This document shows positions 49,482-60,600 of a DNA stretch of 64,000 bases, piece after piece (position 1 is the first letter of the stretch; the number at the start of each line of letters is the position of its first letter). Location: the NCBI GenBank assembly GCA_034520725.1, contig JAXHNH010000003.1, positions 1 through 64,000 of the forward strand, written 5' to 3'. The notes beneath the pieces were generated by a model that searched no databases, had not been told where the DNA came from, and worked only from the letters and a program-made list of their open reading frames with translations. The DNA is from Gracilimonas sp034520725. GTDB lineage: Bacteria; Bacteroidota; Rhodothermia; Balneolales; Balneolaceae. The position numbers were made by a program, and so were the translations under genes.

Positions 49482-50639
49482 TTAGTCTTCCGCCGGCTCA
49501 GTAACGGTGGGCTTTAAGCGATAAACGCCGTCACCTTCTGCCGTTAGATAAATGTAGCCATCAGGACCCTGTACGATGTCACGAATTCTGCCGACGCCTT
49601 CAACCAGTTTGGTTTCACCCAAGATGTCATTTCCTTCCACATCAAGGTGAGCGATGTATGCAAATTTAAGTGATGCAACTAACAGGTCGCCTTCCCAACC
49701 GGGATATTTGTCACTGTTTACAAAGGTCATACCGGCCGGTGCAATTGAAGGATCCCAATATAAAATAGGCTGCTCCATACCTGCGCGGGCCGTATCTTCT
49801 GCAAATTCAGTTCCGTTATAGTTGATACCATAACTGATAACAGGCCAACCGTAATTATTGCCGGCGTCTACAATATTCACTTCATCACCGCCTTTTGGTC
49901 CGTGCTCATTGGCCCAGATCTCTCCGGAATTAGGATTCATATCCATTCCCTGTGGGTTTCTGTGGCCGTATGAATAAACAGCATCAATACCATCTTCCCC
50001 TACAAATGGGTTATCGGAAGGAACTGAACCGTCATCATTAAGGCGATAAACTTTCCCACCATCTTTAGTGACATCTTGTGGCAGAACATCTCTGTTTCCA
50101 CGGTCACCAACTGAAAAGAACATGTAACCATCTCTATCAAATACGATACGGCTTCCGTAATGCTGACCTTTGGTTGAGTTAGGCTCTGCTTTATAAAGCA
50201 CTTCTGAGTCTACCAAAGCGTCTTTTTCCAGCTTTGCTCTCATAATGGCTGTATTGCTGCCTTCACCTTCTCCTGCACTTGAAGCATAGGAAAAGTAGAT
50301 CCATCCATTGTTCTCATAGTCGGGATGAAGAGTGATATCAAGAAACCCACCCTGACCGTTTACCTGAAGGTCTGATGGAATTCCATCGGTGATCTCAGCC
50401 ACAACTTCACCACCGTTTACTCGATAAATTTTTCCACTTTTTTCAGTGACCAGCATATCACCTTCCGGTAGAAAGGCAATGCCCCAGCCGATGCCATCAA
50501 TGGATACTACTTTTTCAGCTTCTACACTCACATCCACCGGTAATTGTTCTATTTCTTCCGGTTGTCCGCTGCATCCCATGCCTGCAAGCATAAGTGTAAG
50601 AACTACCAGAGTTGACGTACTGAACTTTTTGAAATTCAT
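49482..50639 (-). CDS. PQQ-dependent sugar dehydrogenase-like lipoprotein
   Basis: 385 residues with a lipobox LAGMGC at about residue 18-23. Six-bladed glucose/sorbosone dehydrogenase propeller: WGIAFLPEGDMLVTEKSGKI, GGFLDITLHPDYENNGWIYF, HYGSRIVFDRDGYMFFSVGD, YGHRNPQGMDMNP, GEIWANEHGPKGGDEVNIV and NYGWPVISYG carry the conserved Arg, His and Asp/Glu. It oxidises an aldose in the periplasm using PQQ, or belongs to the family without that cofactor. The thioredoxin-fold gene lies 23 bases upstream on the same strand. Confidence 0.88.
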   Translation of the reverse strand: MNFKKFSTSTLVVLTLMLAGMGCSGQPEEIEQLPVDVSVEAEKVVSIDGIGWGIAFLPEGDMLVTEKSGKIYRVNGGEVVAEITDGIPSDLQVNGQGGFLDITLHPDYENNGWIYFSYASSAGEGEGSNTAIMRAKLEKDALVDSEVLYKAEPNSTKGQHYGSRIVFDRDGYMFFSVGDRGNRDVLPQDVTKDGGKVYRLNDDGSVPSDNPFVGEDGIDAVYSYGHRNPQGMDMNPNSGEIWANEHGPKGGDEVNIVDAGNNYGWPVISYGINYNGTEFAEDTARAGMEQPILYWDPSIAPAGMTFVNSDKYPGWEGDLLVASLKFAYIAHLDVEGNDILGETKLVEGVGRIRDIVQGPDGYIYLTAEGDGVYRLKPTVTEPAED

Positions 50640-50662
50640 ATTTTGACCTCTGTTAATTAGAA

Positions 50663-51121
50663 TTATTGATATAAAAATTGTCGAAACTCATCCACACCCA
50701 TGTAACCGGTTTTTTTCTTCACAACGTTTCCTTCTGAATCAAGGATGAGTGAAGTCGGAAATACATAAGCCCCTTTACTTTGCGCAAAATCCCTGGATGG
50801 AACCTGTTCGTTGTTGAAGGTGATCATTTCGGTGGAATTTCCATCGATTCTGACCGGAATATAATTCGCATCAAGGACCTGACGAACGGTTGAATCAGGA
50901 AAAACCTCTCGATCCATAGCTCGGCAGTAACGGCAGCCTATCTCAAATACATCTACAAAAATGAGCTTGTCGCTTTCTTTGGCAATTTCCTGTGCTTCGT
51001 GAATAGGGATCCAATCAGGAGAGTTATCGTTGACGGGAGATTGAACGTTGGTCAGGGATATATAGACAAAGATACCCAGGAATATACTGACCGCAATTAT
51101 AATGATCGATTTCTTCTGCAT
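50663..51121 (-). CDS. Membrane-anchored thioredoxin-fold protein
   Basis: 152 residues. N-terminal anchor (IIIIAVSIFLGIFVYISL), then SDKLIFVDVFEIGCRYCRAM with a CRYC active site, VRIDGNSTEMITFN, and SKGAYVFPTSLILD including the cis-Pro region. It resembles DsbD-gamma/SoxW-like periplasmic thioredoxins that reduce or carry thiols. It shares an operon with the sugar dehydrogenase and may support its folding. Confidence 0.85.
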   Translation of the reverse strand: MQKKSIIIIAVSIFLGIFVYISLTNVQSPVNDNSPDWIPIHEAQEIAKESDKLIFVDVFEIGCRYCRAMDREVFPDSTVRQVLDANYIPVRIDGNSTEMITFNNEQVPSRDFAQSKGAYVFPTSLILDSEGNVVKKKTGYMGVDEFRQFLYQ

Positions 51122-51261
51122 GTATACAACAATTTCTTAATGAGTGTAATGATACAAAATAATGACTTCAGATTGGCACTAAACGCATTTATTTACAGTT
51201 TTAATAAAAACGCTGAAATCATATTTCTTTACCTTCCTTTAAAAATAAAAAATTACGGCTT

Positions 51262-51474
51262 ATGAAAGAAAGAGACTCCTACAAATTGGGCAAGGTTCAG
51301 GTCAAGATCACGGAAACGGACCGACCCAATAAATTAAAAGTGGAGTGCTTTGATGGTGAATATCGCTCAGAGTTCACAGTCAGTGAATATGAATTTACAA
51401 ATTACCGCCGGTTGATGAATCAGCGCATAACGCAGGCTTATAAAGGTGCGGGTGAAAAGGAAGATGAAAATTAG
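51262..51474 (+). CDS. Small conserved-looking hypothetical protein
   Basis: 70 residues: beta strands KVQVKITETDR and LKVECFDGEYRSEFTVS, then helix YRRLMNQRITQAYK and a charged tail. No signal peptide. No family recognised. It is divergent from the thioredoxin gene; both promoters must share 51122-51261. Confidence 0.55.
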   Translation: MKERDSYKLGKVQVKITETDRPNKLKVECFDGEYRSEFTVSEYEFTNYRRLMNQRITQAYKGAGEKEDEN

Positions 51475-51690
51475 CCCGTTTATAGATTGAATCTGAACAT
51501 CCTCGTAGCGTCAGCATGGTTCTACGAGTGCAATGGCAACTAATTCCATTATCAATTCGTCTAACTCAATACCCAACGCTATGAGACCCGGAAGCCGCTC
51601 ACAGGATTCCTAATTCAGGTCAATTATACTATCGATTTACAAAATAATTATTGTTTAGTCAGTCTAAGAATATTTCTTTTGTTGATATTT

Positions 51691-51788
51691 GGATCGCCGC
51701 CTTCGTGCGGGTGACGGGATAGTGAGCATTGAGTATGAAGATTAACAAAATATCCGTCATCAGGTCATTCCCGCAAAGGCGGGAATCT
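51691..51788. repeat. Paired REP-like palindromic repeats
   Basis: CGCCGCCTTCGTGCGGGTGACG (51695-51716) and GTCATTCCCGCAAAGGCGGGAAT (51764-51786) are inverted relative to each other, and the second is itself a hairpin (ATTCCCGC with GCGGGAAT). This matches the common dispersed type that flanks short non-coding units. It lies within the 580-base gene-free gap 51475-52058. Confidence 0.6.
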
Positions 51789-51876
51789 AAATGTCTTTTA
51801 GGTAGAAATCTCTATAGTTGAAAAACCATGGATGAAAGAAAGAAGTCTAACAAAAACTGTGGTTGAAAGGCATAAA

Positions 51877-51908
51877 AAAAGCCGGTCTTGTTTGAGACCC
51901 GCCGCTTT
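51877..51908. terminator. Possible terminator hairpin
   Basis: An outer stem AAAAGC with GCTTT and an inner stem GGTCT with AGACC, separated by small internal loops, in a gene-free stretch. Imperfect, with an A tract on the left side, so it would act on the minus strand if at all. No gene ends there. Confidence 0.35.
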
Positions 51909-52058
51909 GTTCTTTGAATAACTGCCTTTAATATACGGCGGAGATATGCCCTCGACCAAATCAAATTTCTTTTATATAACTAATAGTAAGTAATAAAATA
52001 TTATCCTTAGTTTAACACCCTATTATAATTAATTCAAAGCAGTCAATATTATTACACT

Positions 52059-52479
52059 ATGCCAAAAAAGATCGGCGATCTTAACCCTTTATTCCGTTGA
52101 TGATCTGCATGAGATCCTCGGAATTTCTAAAATGACACTCCGTACATACCTCCGGGAGGGACGACTTCGCGGGCGCAAACTGGGTGTGAGCTGGTACGTC
52201 ACTGAAGAAGCCATCCGGGAGTATTTTGATGAACCTCAGGCTGAGTCCGGTTCAACCCCAAAAAAGAAAAGCAGCGTTGGCCGTCGTTATATTGTGCAGG
52301 GTATTAACGACCTTGTAAGTGAAACTGAAGAATGCGATACCATCGAGGAAGTTATCTCAACCCTGAAAGAGCAAGCTATCATCAGCCTTTTTCAGGTTCA
52401 GGTGGTTGACCGAGATTCCAACGAAATAACTGAAATTATTAAAGCACGAGATTTTTTAGACCAATATGCTAAAGCTTAA
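52059..52479 (+). CDS. Helix-turn-helix DNA-binding protein, frame broken near its start
   Basis: The ATG at 52059 gives MPKKIGDL. One extra A at 52083, directly after an in-frame CTT, separates it from TLYSVDDLHEILGISKMTLR and TYLREGRLRGRKLG, an excisionase/MerR-like HTH, then WYVTEEAIREYF. A linker and a C-terminal alpha/beta domain of about 70 residues follow (RYIVQGINDLVSETEECDTI ... ISLFQVQVVDRDSN). Joined length about 140 residues. The 3' end overlaps the next gene by 14 bases, implying coupling. Target unknown. Confidence 0.7.
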
Positions 52480-52750
52480 AGACACCGGACTGGAAGAATT
52501 TTCTTTTGGTGATGACTCTGACGATAAATTCTATGTGTTGGTAAATAAGAATATCAGCCCGGACGGAATTAATGTAGATAAACTGAGTAAAGCCAACCCC
52601 ATGAAGTTTGATTCGGTGTTAAATGAAATGGGCTGCATCCTCATGCTCAACGGTTTAGAAGTAGCAGAACTTTGCATGCGCGGTGAGCTGGATAATGAGA
52701 ACCTACACGAAAGCATGTTTGAGCTGGCGAAGGAAGAGGGAATTATCTGA
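52466..52750 (+). CDS. Acidic hypothetical protein coupled to the HTH gene
   Basis: 94 residues, acidic (LEEFSFGDDSDDKFYVLVNK, LDNENLHESMFELAKEEG). Starts inside the end of the HTH gene. No signal peptide or known family. The coupling suggests that the two proteins act together; 65 bases later the two-component genes begin. Confidence 0.6.
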   Translation: MLKLKDTGLEEFSFGDDSDDKFYVLVNKNISPDGINVDKLSKANPMKFDSVLNEMGCILMLNGLEVAELCMRGELDNENLHESMFELAKEEGII

Positions 52751-52814
52751 TTCATATTCTGTACACTTTTCAACCCTATCTTTTGCCTGTTGATCATTAA
52801 TTTACCCAAGAACT

Positions 52815-53507
52815 ATGCGAGCCCTGGTGGTTGAAGACGAAATTCTGTTAAATGAGGAGCTGGAAGAACAGCTTCTTGAAGAACAGTTTACCGTTGATAC
52901 TGCACTCGATTTTGAACAGGCTGAAGAGTTTCTGCTTGGCGAGATGTATGACCTGGTGCTACTGGACCTGAGCCTGCCGGGTGGTGATGGACTTGATCTG
53001 CTTAAACTGATCAAAAAGCAGCGCAAAACCTCTGATGATACGGCCGTTATCATTTTGACGGCCCGGAGTGAAATTGAAGACCGGGTTCAGGGTCTTGAAT
53101 TGGGCAGCGATGATTATCTCTCCAAACCATTTGCCATGCCGGAACTTAGGGCACGGATCCATGCTGTATTGAGAAGAAAATTTAAGATCGTCGACAATGA
53201 GATCAGCATAAGTGATATTTCAGTTCATCTTGATAACATGGAAGTCAGCTACAATGGATCAACCGTTGATCTGACTGATACCGAATACAAAATGCTGCGC
53301 TACCTGTTCCTCAATAAGAACAAGACCGTAACACGGATCGCCCTGGCCGAACATATCTGGGGCAACAAGATCGATGACCGGTTTTCACTGGATTTCATTA
53401 ACTCGCACATGAAAAATATCCGCAGAAAACTCTCTGACTCCAACGCTCCCGACCTGATCGAAACGATTTATGGCGTTGGATACAAAATTAAGGCACATGA
53501 AGCTTAA
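52815..53507 (+). CDS. OmpR-family response regulator
   Basis: 230 residues. Receiver domain with acidic pair VVEDEILL, phospho-Asp in DLVLLDLSLPGGDG, conserved Thr (VIILTARSE) and Lys (DDYLSKPFAMPEL). The C-terminal winged helix is typical OmpR/PhoB (VDLTDTEYKMLRYLFLNKNK ... GVGYKI). Its end overlaps the sensor kinase start. The order kinase pair then czcCBA suggests that it controls the metal efflux genes. Confidence 0.95.
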   Translation: MRALVVEDEILLNEELEEQLLEEQFTVDTALDFEQAEEFLLGEMYDLVLLDLSLPGGDGLDLLKLIKKQRKTSDDTAVIILTARSEIEDRVQGLELGSDDYLSKPFAMPELRARIHAVLRRKFKIVDNEISISDISVHLDNMEVSYNGSTVDLTDTEYKMLRYLFLNKNKTVTRIALAEHIWGNKIDDRFSLDFINSHMKNIRRKLSDSNAPDLIETIYGVGYKIKAHEA

Positions 53508-54817
53508 TAATAAAATACTGCTCAGTAACTCGTTGCTTTCCCTGTTCATGCTGATAGTGACCGGCTTCGGAACGTATTATGTCGTCAATACCACAATATT
53601 TGATGAACTTGATTTTCACCTGCTTCAGCATAAATTTGATATTCAACAACAACTGCAGGAAAACCCCGAAAGCCTGGACGAGATCCGTCGCCTTGGCGGG
53701 TTAGGTTCGTATGAGTGGGTTGAGATCCATGATTACGATGACAATATAACCCTCAATTCAAACAACTTTTCAACTATTGATACAGTCCGTTATGCGGATG
53801 TATCCGACTTAGCAGAATCCTACCGTAAGCTAACCACAACTCTTTCTGTTGGTGGAGATCATTATGTGCTGGAGATCTATGAAGAAGTGGCTTCCTGGGA
53901 TAAGATCAGCATGACCATTATGCTGAGTGTGCTTGCGGCATTGTTTATTTGGGTTATCCTTTTGTATATCGTAAACCAATATGCCTTTGGCAGGATCCTC
54001 GCTCCATTCTACGACACTGTGGACAGGCTTGAGCATATTTCCTCTCCGGCTCAGGTGGGCGAACCTTTTCCTGAACCCAACACTTATGAGATACGGGTAC
54101 TGAATAATGCCTTGAATACCATGCTCACGCAGATCAAATCTTCTTTTGATGATCAGCGAAAGTTTATTCAAAATGCAACTCATGAACTACTGACCCCCCT
54201 TTCCATCATCCGGCAGAAAGCAGAAAGAATGATCTCAGATACTGAAACACTCGACCATAACAGCATTGAAAGGCTGCATGAGATTCAACAAACAGCCGTT
54301 CGCCTTAACCCGGCTCAGCAATGCCTTATTACTCATAAGTCGGGTTGAAAACAGACAATTTGAGATGAATGATGAGATCGAATTGACGGAGATCATTGAA
54401 CAAGTCCTGAAAGAGCTTGAGGATTTTATTGAGATAAAAGAGTTGAAAGTAGATAAAGATTTAAGTCAAACATTTGAGCTGATTGGTAACAAAGAGCTCA
54501 TTCATTCTGCCGTCTATAATATTATTCAAAATGCCATCAAGTTTTCCCCGGATGGTGGAAAGATCCGGATCTCGATTACTCAAAACAATTCGGGCACAAC
54601 GGTCTTTTCTGTTAGTGATGAAGGACCCGGCATCCCGGAAGACCTGATCGACCAGGTATTTGACCGGTTCAAAAAGGGAGATAAACTATCCGGTCATAAC
54701 AGCTCCAGCCCCGGACTTGGTCTGTCTATCGTTAAAAGTATCTGCGAACTGCACGAGTGTGGTTATAGAGCTGAAAATAACCCTGATAAGGGAGTAACTT
54801 TCAGCCTGCTTTTCTAA
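53497..54817 (+). CDS. Sensor histidine kinase, frame broken once
   Basis: ATG 53497 lies inside the regulator's last codons. Two membrane segments (LLSLFMLIVTGFGTYYVV and MLSVLAALFIWVILLYIV) flank a periplasmic sensor of about 125 residues. The HisKA box is FIQNATHELLTPLSIIRQKA. After an extra A at 54307, directly after an in-frame CTT, it continues RLSNALLLISRVENRQFE, then the HATPase domain: IQNAIKFSPDGGKI (N box), VSDEGPGIPEDL (G1), GLGLSIVKSICELH (G2). Joined length about 440 residues, normal. The intact domains on both sides argue against decay. Probably senses metal stress in the periplasm. Confidence 0.92.
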
Positions 54818-55106
54818 ATAACATGAGTTCGAGAAGCTCTAAATGTTAGTCAGCATGAGCGTTTAAAAAGACAGTTTTGGTCATTCTCGTGTAGAACGCG
54901 AAGATCTCAATGTATAGTACAGCCGATTAATTCGAACTTCTAGAATCCTATCAACCTATTACAATTTCGGCCATACGCTGTAAAATTAGTCAAACTATCT
55001 GAATGACACCTGAAGTGATTCTTATATCGAACTCACGTTAAATACATTTTCTCTACAGATTTGATGATTAGCTTGAAGTGAAATTCAATGCTCAAAATAG
55101 ATCGTC

Positions 55107-56351
55107 ATGTTTCATTCTGTATTAATTGTGGTTTTGATGTTATTTCAAGCCACTCCTTCCTCTACTGATACAACAGATCTTTCGGCTCTAAGTGTGCAAA
55201 AAGCACTTGAGATCGCCTATCGACAAAATCCTCAGATCAATCAGCTTCAGTATCAGATCAGAGCTCAGGAAAAGCAGGAGATTTTGAGCTTTGGCATTTC
55301 TGATCCTGAAATTAAATATATGAGAGAAGGGATTGAGGGAAGTGATTTCACCGAACAAAGATGGTCTGTTTCCCAAAGTATTGAATTCCCACTGACGGGT
55401 ATTTACCGAACCAAACAGGAACGATCTACCACCAAATCACTCGAGCTAAAACTTCAGGATCTAGAAAATCAGATCAAAGCTGATGTTAAAACAGCGTACA
55501 CACAATTGGCTTATTCTCTGCTATCCGTGAACCTTGCCGGTGAACGGGTACAGCTTTTTGAGAATTTGAGAGAAGCCGCACAGGCACGGGCTGATATGGG
55601 GGAATCCTCGGAGATTGATGCCATGCAGGCGGACCTTCAGCTTCAGGAAGCCCGCAACAATCAGGAAACTACATTCAAAGAGGTCATGAACGCCCGGTAT
55701 GATCTCTTCCAAACCATTGGACTGGATCCTGAAGAACAAACTTATGACATAGGCTTCACCGATACCCTCAGTTATATGATCGTTGATATCGATCAGGATG
55801 AAGTCATGGAAGAGCTTAAGGGTCATCCCAAACTAAAGCAAATTGAACGTGAAGTCGATGCCTCGGTTTACGGCAGGAAGCTGGCCAAAAGCACCTACTT
55901 ACCTGACTTTAACCTGAGTTACTACCGACAGGACTTCGGCAATAATTACGATTTCTATGGTTTCGAAGTAGGTGTAAGTATTCCACTTTGGTTTGCGGCC
56001 CAGCAATCACCCAAAGTTCAGCAGGCGAATGCCATTCAAAATGCCACAGAGTGGAAATATGAGGATTACCGGCTACTCATCAAGAAGCAGGCTGAACAGA
56101 CCTGGCACAGTTACGAATCGGCAAAGAATAACATCGAACGGTACAGAGAAAATATTCAAAGTAAATCTCTGGAGCTTGTTCAAATGACACAAAAGGGATA
56201 CAGCCTTGGAGAGCTCGATTTGCTCACATTACTGGAAGCTCAACGAACTTACCTGAGAACACAGGAAACATACTATCAAACTCTGAGGGATTATTATTTA
56301 ACGGTGATAGACCTGGAGCGTTACCTGCAAACCGACATCATTTTTAACTAG
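55107..56351 (+). CDS. TolC-like outer-membrane efflux protein (CzcC type)
   Basis: 414 residues. Signal peptide (LIVVLMLFQATPSS), then two outer-membrane-factor repeats of coiled helices: LQYQIRAQEKQEILSFGISD ... and QAEQTWHSYESAKNNIERYR, with LLTLLEAQRTYLRTQETYYQ near the end. Forms the outer-membrane exit of the efflux system with the next two genes. Ends in TAG. The 289 bases upstream (54818-55106) hold no gene and probably the promoter. Confidence 0.9.
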   Translation: MFHSVLIVVLMLFQATPSSTDTTDLSALSVQKALEIAYRQNPQINQLQYQIRAQEKQEILSFGISDPEIKYMREGIEGSDFTEQRWSVSQSIEFPLTGIYRTKQERSTTKSLELKLQDLENQIKADVKTAYTQLAYSLLSVNLAGERVQLFENLREAAQARADMGESSEIDAMQADLQLQEARNNQETTFKEVMNARYDLFQTIGLDPEEQTYDIGFTDTLSYMIVDIDQDEVMEELKGHPKLKQIEREVDASVYGRKLAKSTYLPDFNLSYYRQDFGNNYDFYGFEVGVSIPLWFAAQQSPKVQQANAIQNATEWKYEDYRLLIKKQAEQTWHSYESAKNNIERYRENIQSKSLELVQMTQKGYSLGELDLLTLLEAQRTYLRTQETYYQTLRDYYLTVIDLERYLQTDIIFN

Positions 56352-56366
56352 TACAAGATAACTGCT

Positions 56367-57596
56367 ATGAAAGCCTTACCCTTAAAATTTAAAAACCATA
56401 CTCCACTAAAAGCTGCTTTTATGCTCTCCGTATCCGCATTGTTGGCATTTGGCGGATGCTCGGGCAGCACAGATTCACCGACCACTGAAGAAACAGGAAC
56501 TCCTCCATCCTTGAGGTCTGAACAAACGGTTCAAAGCGTAAAACTGACTCAGGAACAGGCTGATAATTTAAATATTCAAACCTACACGGCTACGGCTGAT
56601 CCGGTTTCGTTTTCTATTGAGGCGCCGGGTGAAGTATTCCCTGCTCCGGAACGGATATCCGTTGTCAGCGCCCCGATCGACGGACGGGTTTCTAACATTT
56701 ATGCTCACGAAGGTGAGCGAGTTTCGAAAGGTGATCCCCTTCTTGAGCTGGAAAGTCTGGAATTTGCCAACCTGGTTGCTGCTTACCTGGAAGCGACTGC
56801 TGAGATCACCTACCAACAGCAGCAGGTAGATCGTTTGAAGGTTTTAACGGAGGATAAGATCAGTCCGCTTAGAAATTTAGAACGGGCACAGGCCGACCTG
56901 AGACTTGCTCAAACCCGCCAAAGCGCAGCCTTGGCTCGTCTCAAAGCCGTTGGGATCACTGAAAGCCAAACCAGACGGTGGGATCCTTTTGCTTCAGACC
57001 CGAACGCAAAGTTAACTATCTATGCCGCTATTGACGGGGTAATAAATGAACACCTTATTGAGATGGGAGAATCAGTTACGGCCTACCAAAAACTGTTGGA
57101 TATTATTGATAACACTGAAGTGTTGGTACGTGGATTTATTGCACCGGAAGATGCCTATTTCATAAAACCGGGCACCTCACTCACCATCAATGAGCGAGCA
57201 CGTAGAGATGGAGTTTCTGCACATTCCCTGAATGCAAAGGTTACGACGATCAACCCTGCTTTGGATCAGAATAACAGATCAGTTGTTTTGAATTCAATTG
57301 TCACAACCGAAGGTAACTGGCCGTTGGTTGGGCAAAGTGTACGGCTAACATATCAGGCTCAACCCGAAGACAGTACCATCAACATACCCATCACGGCTGT
57401 TCAGTATGAAAAATCTGATGCCACGGTCTTTGTACAAATTTCAGAGCTTGAATATGAAAAGAGGACGGTTACGATCACTCGCATCACGGATGAGCATGCT
57501 ATTCTCAGTAGCGGCCTTGAACCGGGCGAAAAGGTAGCCATTACTCAGGTCTTCAGCCTGAAAGCCCTGGAACGTTTTGAGCAATTTGCAGACTAA
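56367..57596 (+). CDS. RND efflux periplasmic adaptor (CzcB type)
   Basis: 409 residues. N-terminal lipobox AFGGCS at about residues 27-32. Barrel-sandwich hybrid halves: APGEVFPAPERISVVSAPID, GRVSNIYAHEGERVSKGDPL and IDGVINEHLIEMGESV, separated by a helical hairpin. Beta-barrel and MP domains follow (VLVRGFIAPEDAYFIKPG, ILSSGLEPGEKVAITQVF). It bridges the inner-membrane pump and the TolC-like channel. No N-terminal His-rich metal-binding stretch. 15 bases after the TolC-like gene and 18 before the pump. Confidence 0.92.
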   Translation: MKALPLKFKNHTPLKAAFMLSVSALLAFGGCSGSTDSPTTEETGTPPSLRSEQTVQSVKLTQEQADNLNIQTYTATADPVSFSIEAPGEVFPAPERISVVSAPIDGRVSNIYAHEGERVSKGDPLLELESLEFANLVAAYLEATAEITYQQQQVDRLKVLTEDKISPLRNLERAQADLRLAQTRQSAALARLKAVGITESQTRRWDPFASDPNAKLTIYAAIDGVINEHLIEMGESVTAYQKLLDIIDNTEVLVRGFIAPEDAYFIKPGTSLTINERARRDGVSAHSLNAKVTTINPALDQNNRSVVLNSIVTTEGNWPLVGQSVRLTYQAQPEDSTINIPITAVQYEKSDATVFVQISELEYEKRTVTITRITDEHAILSSGLEPGEKVAITQVFSLKALERFEQFAD

Positions 57597-57614
57597 CATT
57601 TTATAAGCGGAACC

Positions 57615-60600
57615 ATGCTAAACAATATTATTGATTTCAGTCTTCGCCAAAAATTCGTTGCCCTCTCGCTGGTTGTTCTGATGGCCGCAGGTGGCATCTT
57701 TTCACTTCAGGATATCCCCATTAACTCACAACCGGATGTTACACCCGTTCAGGTACTGGTAATTACCAAAGCCGGTCGGTATTCTCCTTATGATGTAGAA
57801 CGACTGGTTAGCTATCCGATCGAAACCGCTATGAACGGTCTTCCCGATATCAAGGAAGTACGTTCCATTTCACAATTTGGGCTGTCAGCTGTTACGATTG
57901 AATTTGATGAAGGCACTGATATCTATTTTGCACGACAGCTGGTGAGTCAAAGAGTTCAAAGTATAGCCGGTGAATTACCTGAAGGGGTTTCATCTCCTCA
58001 ACTTGGACCAATATCCACCGCTTTGGGGGAGATCGTTCAATACGTGGTGAGAGGTCAGAATCATACACTCACTGAACTTCGAACCATTCAGGACTGGCTG
58101 ATAGCTCCTCAACTCAAAACGGTTCAGGGGGTTACCGAGATCAACTCTTTTGGTGGATTTGTGAAACAGTACGAGGTACAAGTGGATCCAGACAGACTTA
58201 GAAACTTCGGTATTGGCCTGAAAGATCTGACTGATGCCATTGCAAACAACAACAGTGTTTCGGGTGGTAATTTCCTTGAGCACAACCGTGAGCAATACAT
58301 TATCCGTGGATTTGGGCAGATCAGTTCTCCAAAAAATATTGAGGATATCATAGTCAAAGAGCTTGATAACCGACCTATTTATGTAAAAGATATTGCAGAA
58401 GTAACTCTTGGCCGGCAGCTCCGGCAGGGTGCCGTTACTCAGGATGGAAATGGCGAAATAGTTACCGGTATCGTTATGATGCTTCGTGGTGGAAATGGAC
58501 GCGAGGTGATCGAAGATATTAATGTCAAGATCGATGAGGTCAACAAAAGCCTGCCTGAAGGCGTAACCATTGAAAAATTCTACGATCAATCCGAGCTTGG
58601 TTGACCGCACCACAAGTACCATCATCACGAACCTTGTAGAAGGTGGTTTCTTTGTGATCGCTGTGCTTTTACTTCTTTTAGGTGAGATAACCGGTGCCAT
58701 AATTGTGGCTTCCGTGATACCGCTCTCCATGCTTTTCGCCTTTATTGGGATGGATCAGATCGGACTTGCCGCTAACCTTATGAGTCTCGGTGCTATTGAC
58801 TTTGGGATGGTTGTAGATGGTTCCGTGGTAATGGTTGAAAACGTTGTTCACCGGCTCAACCATGATAAATCTGAAAAATCGAAACTTGTGGTAATTCGTG
58901 AAGCTGCTCACGAAGTGGCCCGACCTATTTTCTTTGGTGTCCTCATTATTCTGATGGTGTATGTTCCTGTTATGACTTTTTCAGGTATGGAAGGTATTCT
59001 ATTCAGACCAATGGCTATTACCGTGGCTACGGCTGTCTTCGGCTCATTGATCCTGGCCTTGGTTTACATACCGGCTATGACTGCCATTGTCTTCAAGAAC
59101 GGGGTGAAACTTCGGAAAAACTATGTGATCAACTGGCTGCGACCCCGTTATAAAAAATTCCTTGAGCTAAGTCTCAATAAAAAAGCTATTACTATTGGTT
59201 CTGCTGTTGTGATATTTCTCGCATCCCTAACCTTGCTGCCATTTCTGGGAACTGAGTTTTTGCCTGAACTGGATGAAGGTTCCATTCTCATTGAGCAGGT
59301 TCGGATGCCTTCTGTTACACTAGAAGAGTCAGCCCAAAACGCTGACTGGCTTGCCGGTAAACTCAACCAGAATATCCCCGAAATTAAAACGGTGGTCCCA
59401 AAAACAGGTCGCTCTGACCTCGCCAACGATTGGATGGGTGTACACCAAACAGATATTTGGGTCGTTTTGGAACCCCGGGAGGAGTGGCGTGATGGGCTTT
59501 CAAAAGAAGGTATCGTTGATCTCATACGACCTTATCTTGAGACTGAACCCGGACTCTCCTACAACTTTACACAACCCATTGCCATGCGTGTAGATGAGCT
59601 GACGAGTGGAGTTAAGTCAGACATAGCTGTTAAGATATTTGGGGAAGAACTGGAAGTTCTGGATCAGGTTGGCCGAGACATTTCCGTTATTCTGAATGAC
59701 CTAGAGGGCACTGACAATCACTACCTGGAACAGAGCAGCGGTCAGCCTTATTTCAATATCGAAATTGACCGTGAAGCAGTTGCTTCATTTGGCTTGAACG
59801 TGAATGATGTTCAGCGTGTGATCGAAACAGGTATTGGTGGTAGTATTGCCGGAGAGATCTTTGAAGGTCAGCGCCGGTTTGATATCGTAGTCCGTTTACC
59901 GGAAAACCTGCGAAATACATTTCAGGATATTATGGAGGTTCCGCTTCAGCTGCCAAATGGGGGTTACATCCCTCTGAAACAAGTCGCTCATATTTATGCT
60001 GAAGAAGGTCCGCGCGAAATAGCCCGTGAAAATGGCTGGAGACGTGCCATACTTGGTATCAACATCCGCGATATCGATACCGGAACCTATGTAGCAAATC
60101 TTCAGCAAGCTATTGAAAGTCAGGTGGATGTTCCGGCCGGATACTTCCTGCAATACGGTGGGGCTTTTGAGGATCAGCAACGGGCTATGAATCACCTTTA
60201 TATTGTAGTGCCGATATCACTTCTTATTATTATCGGTCTGTTGTATATGATGTTCGGCAAGTTCCGGTTTACCATGCTGATATTTCTAAATCTGCCGATC
60301 GCATTATCAGGCGGTATCTTCATTCTCTGGATGCGGGGATTGTATCTGTCTGTTTCTGCAAGTATCGGTTTTGTCGCCCTCTTCGGTGTGGCCGTGCTTA
60401 ACGGTATCGTTCTTATTTCACACCTCAATGATCTTAGAATGGATGGTAAAAGCTTGAAAGAAGCTGTCATTCAGGGTTCTGCCGATCGTTTACGTCCCGT
60501 GTTGATGACAGCCTTGGTTGCCAGCCTTGGTTTTCTGCCTATGGCGTTCAATGTTGGGCCCGGTTCAGAAGTACAGCGGCCTCTAGCATCTGTTGTGATC

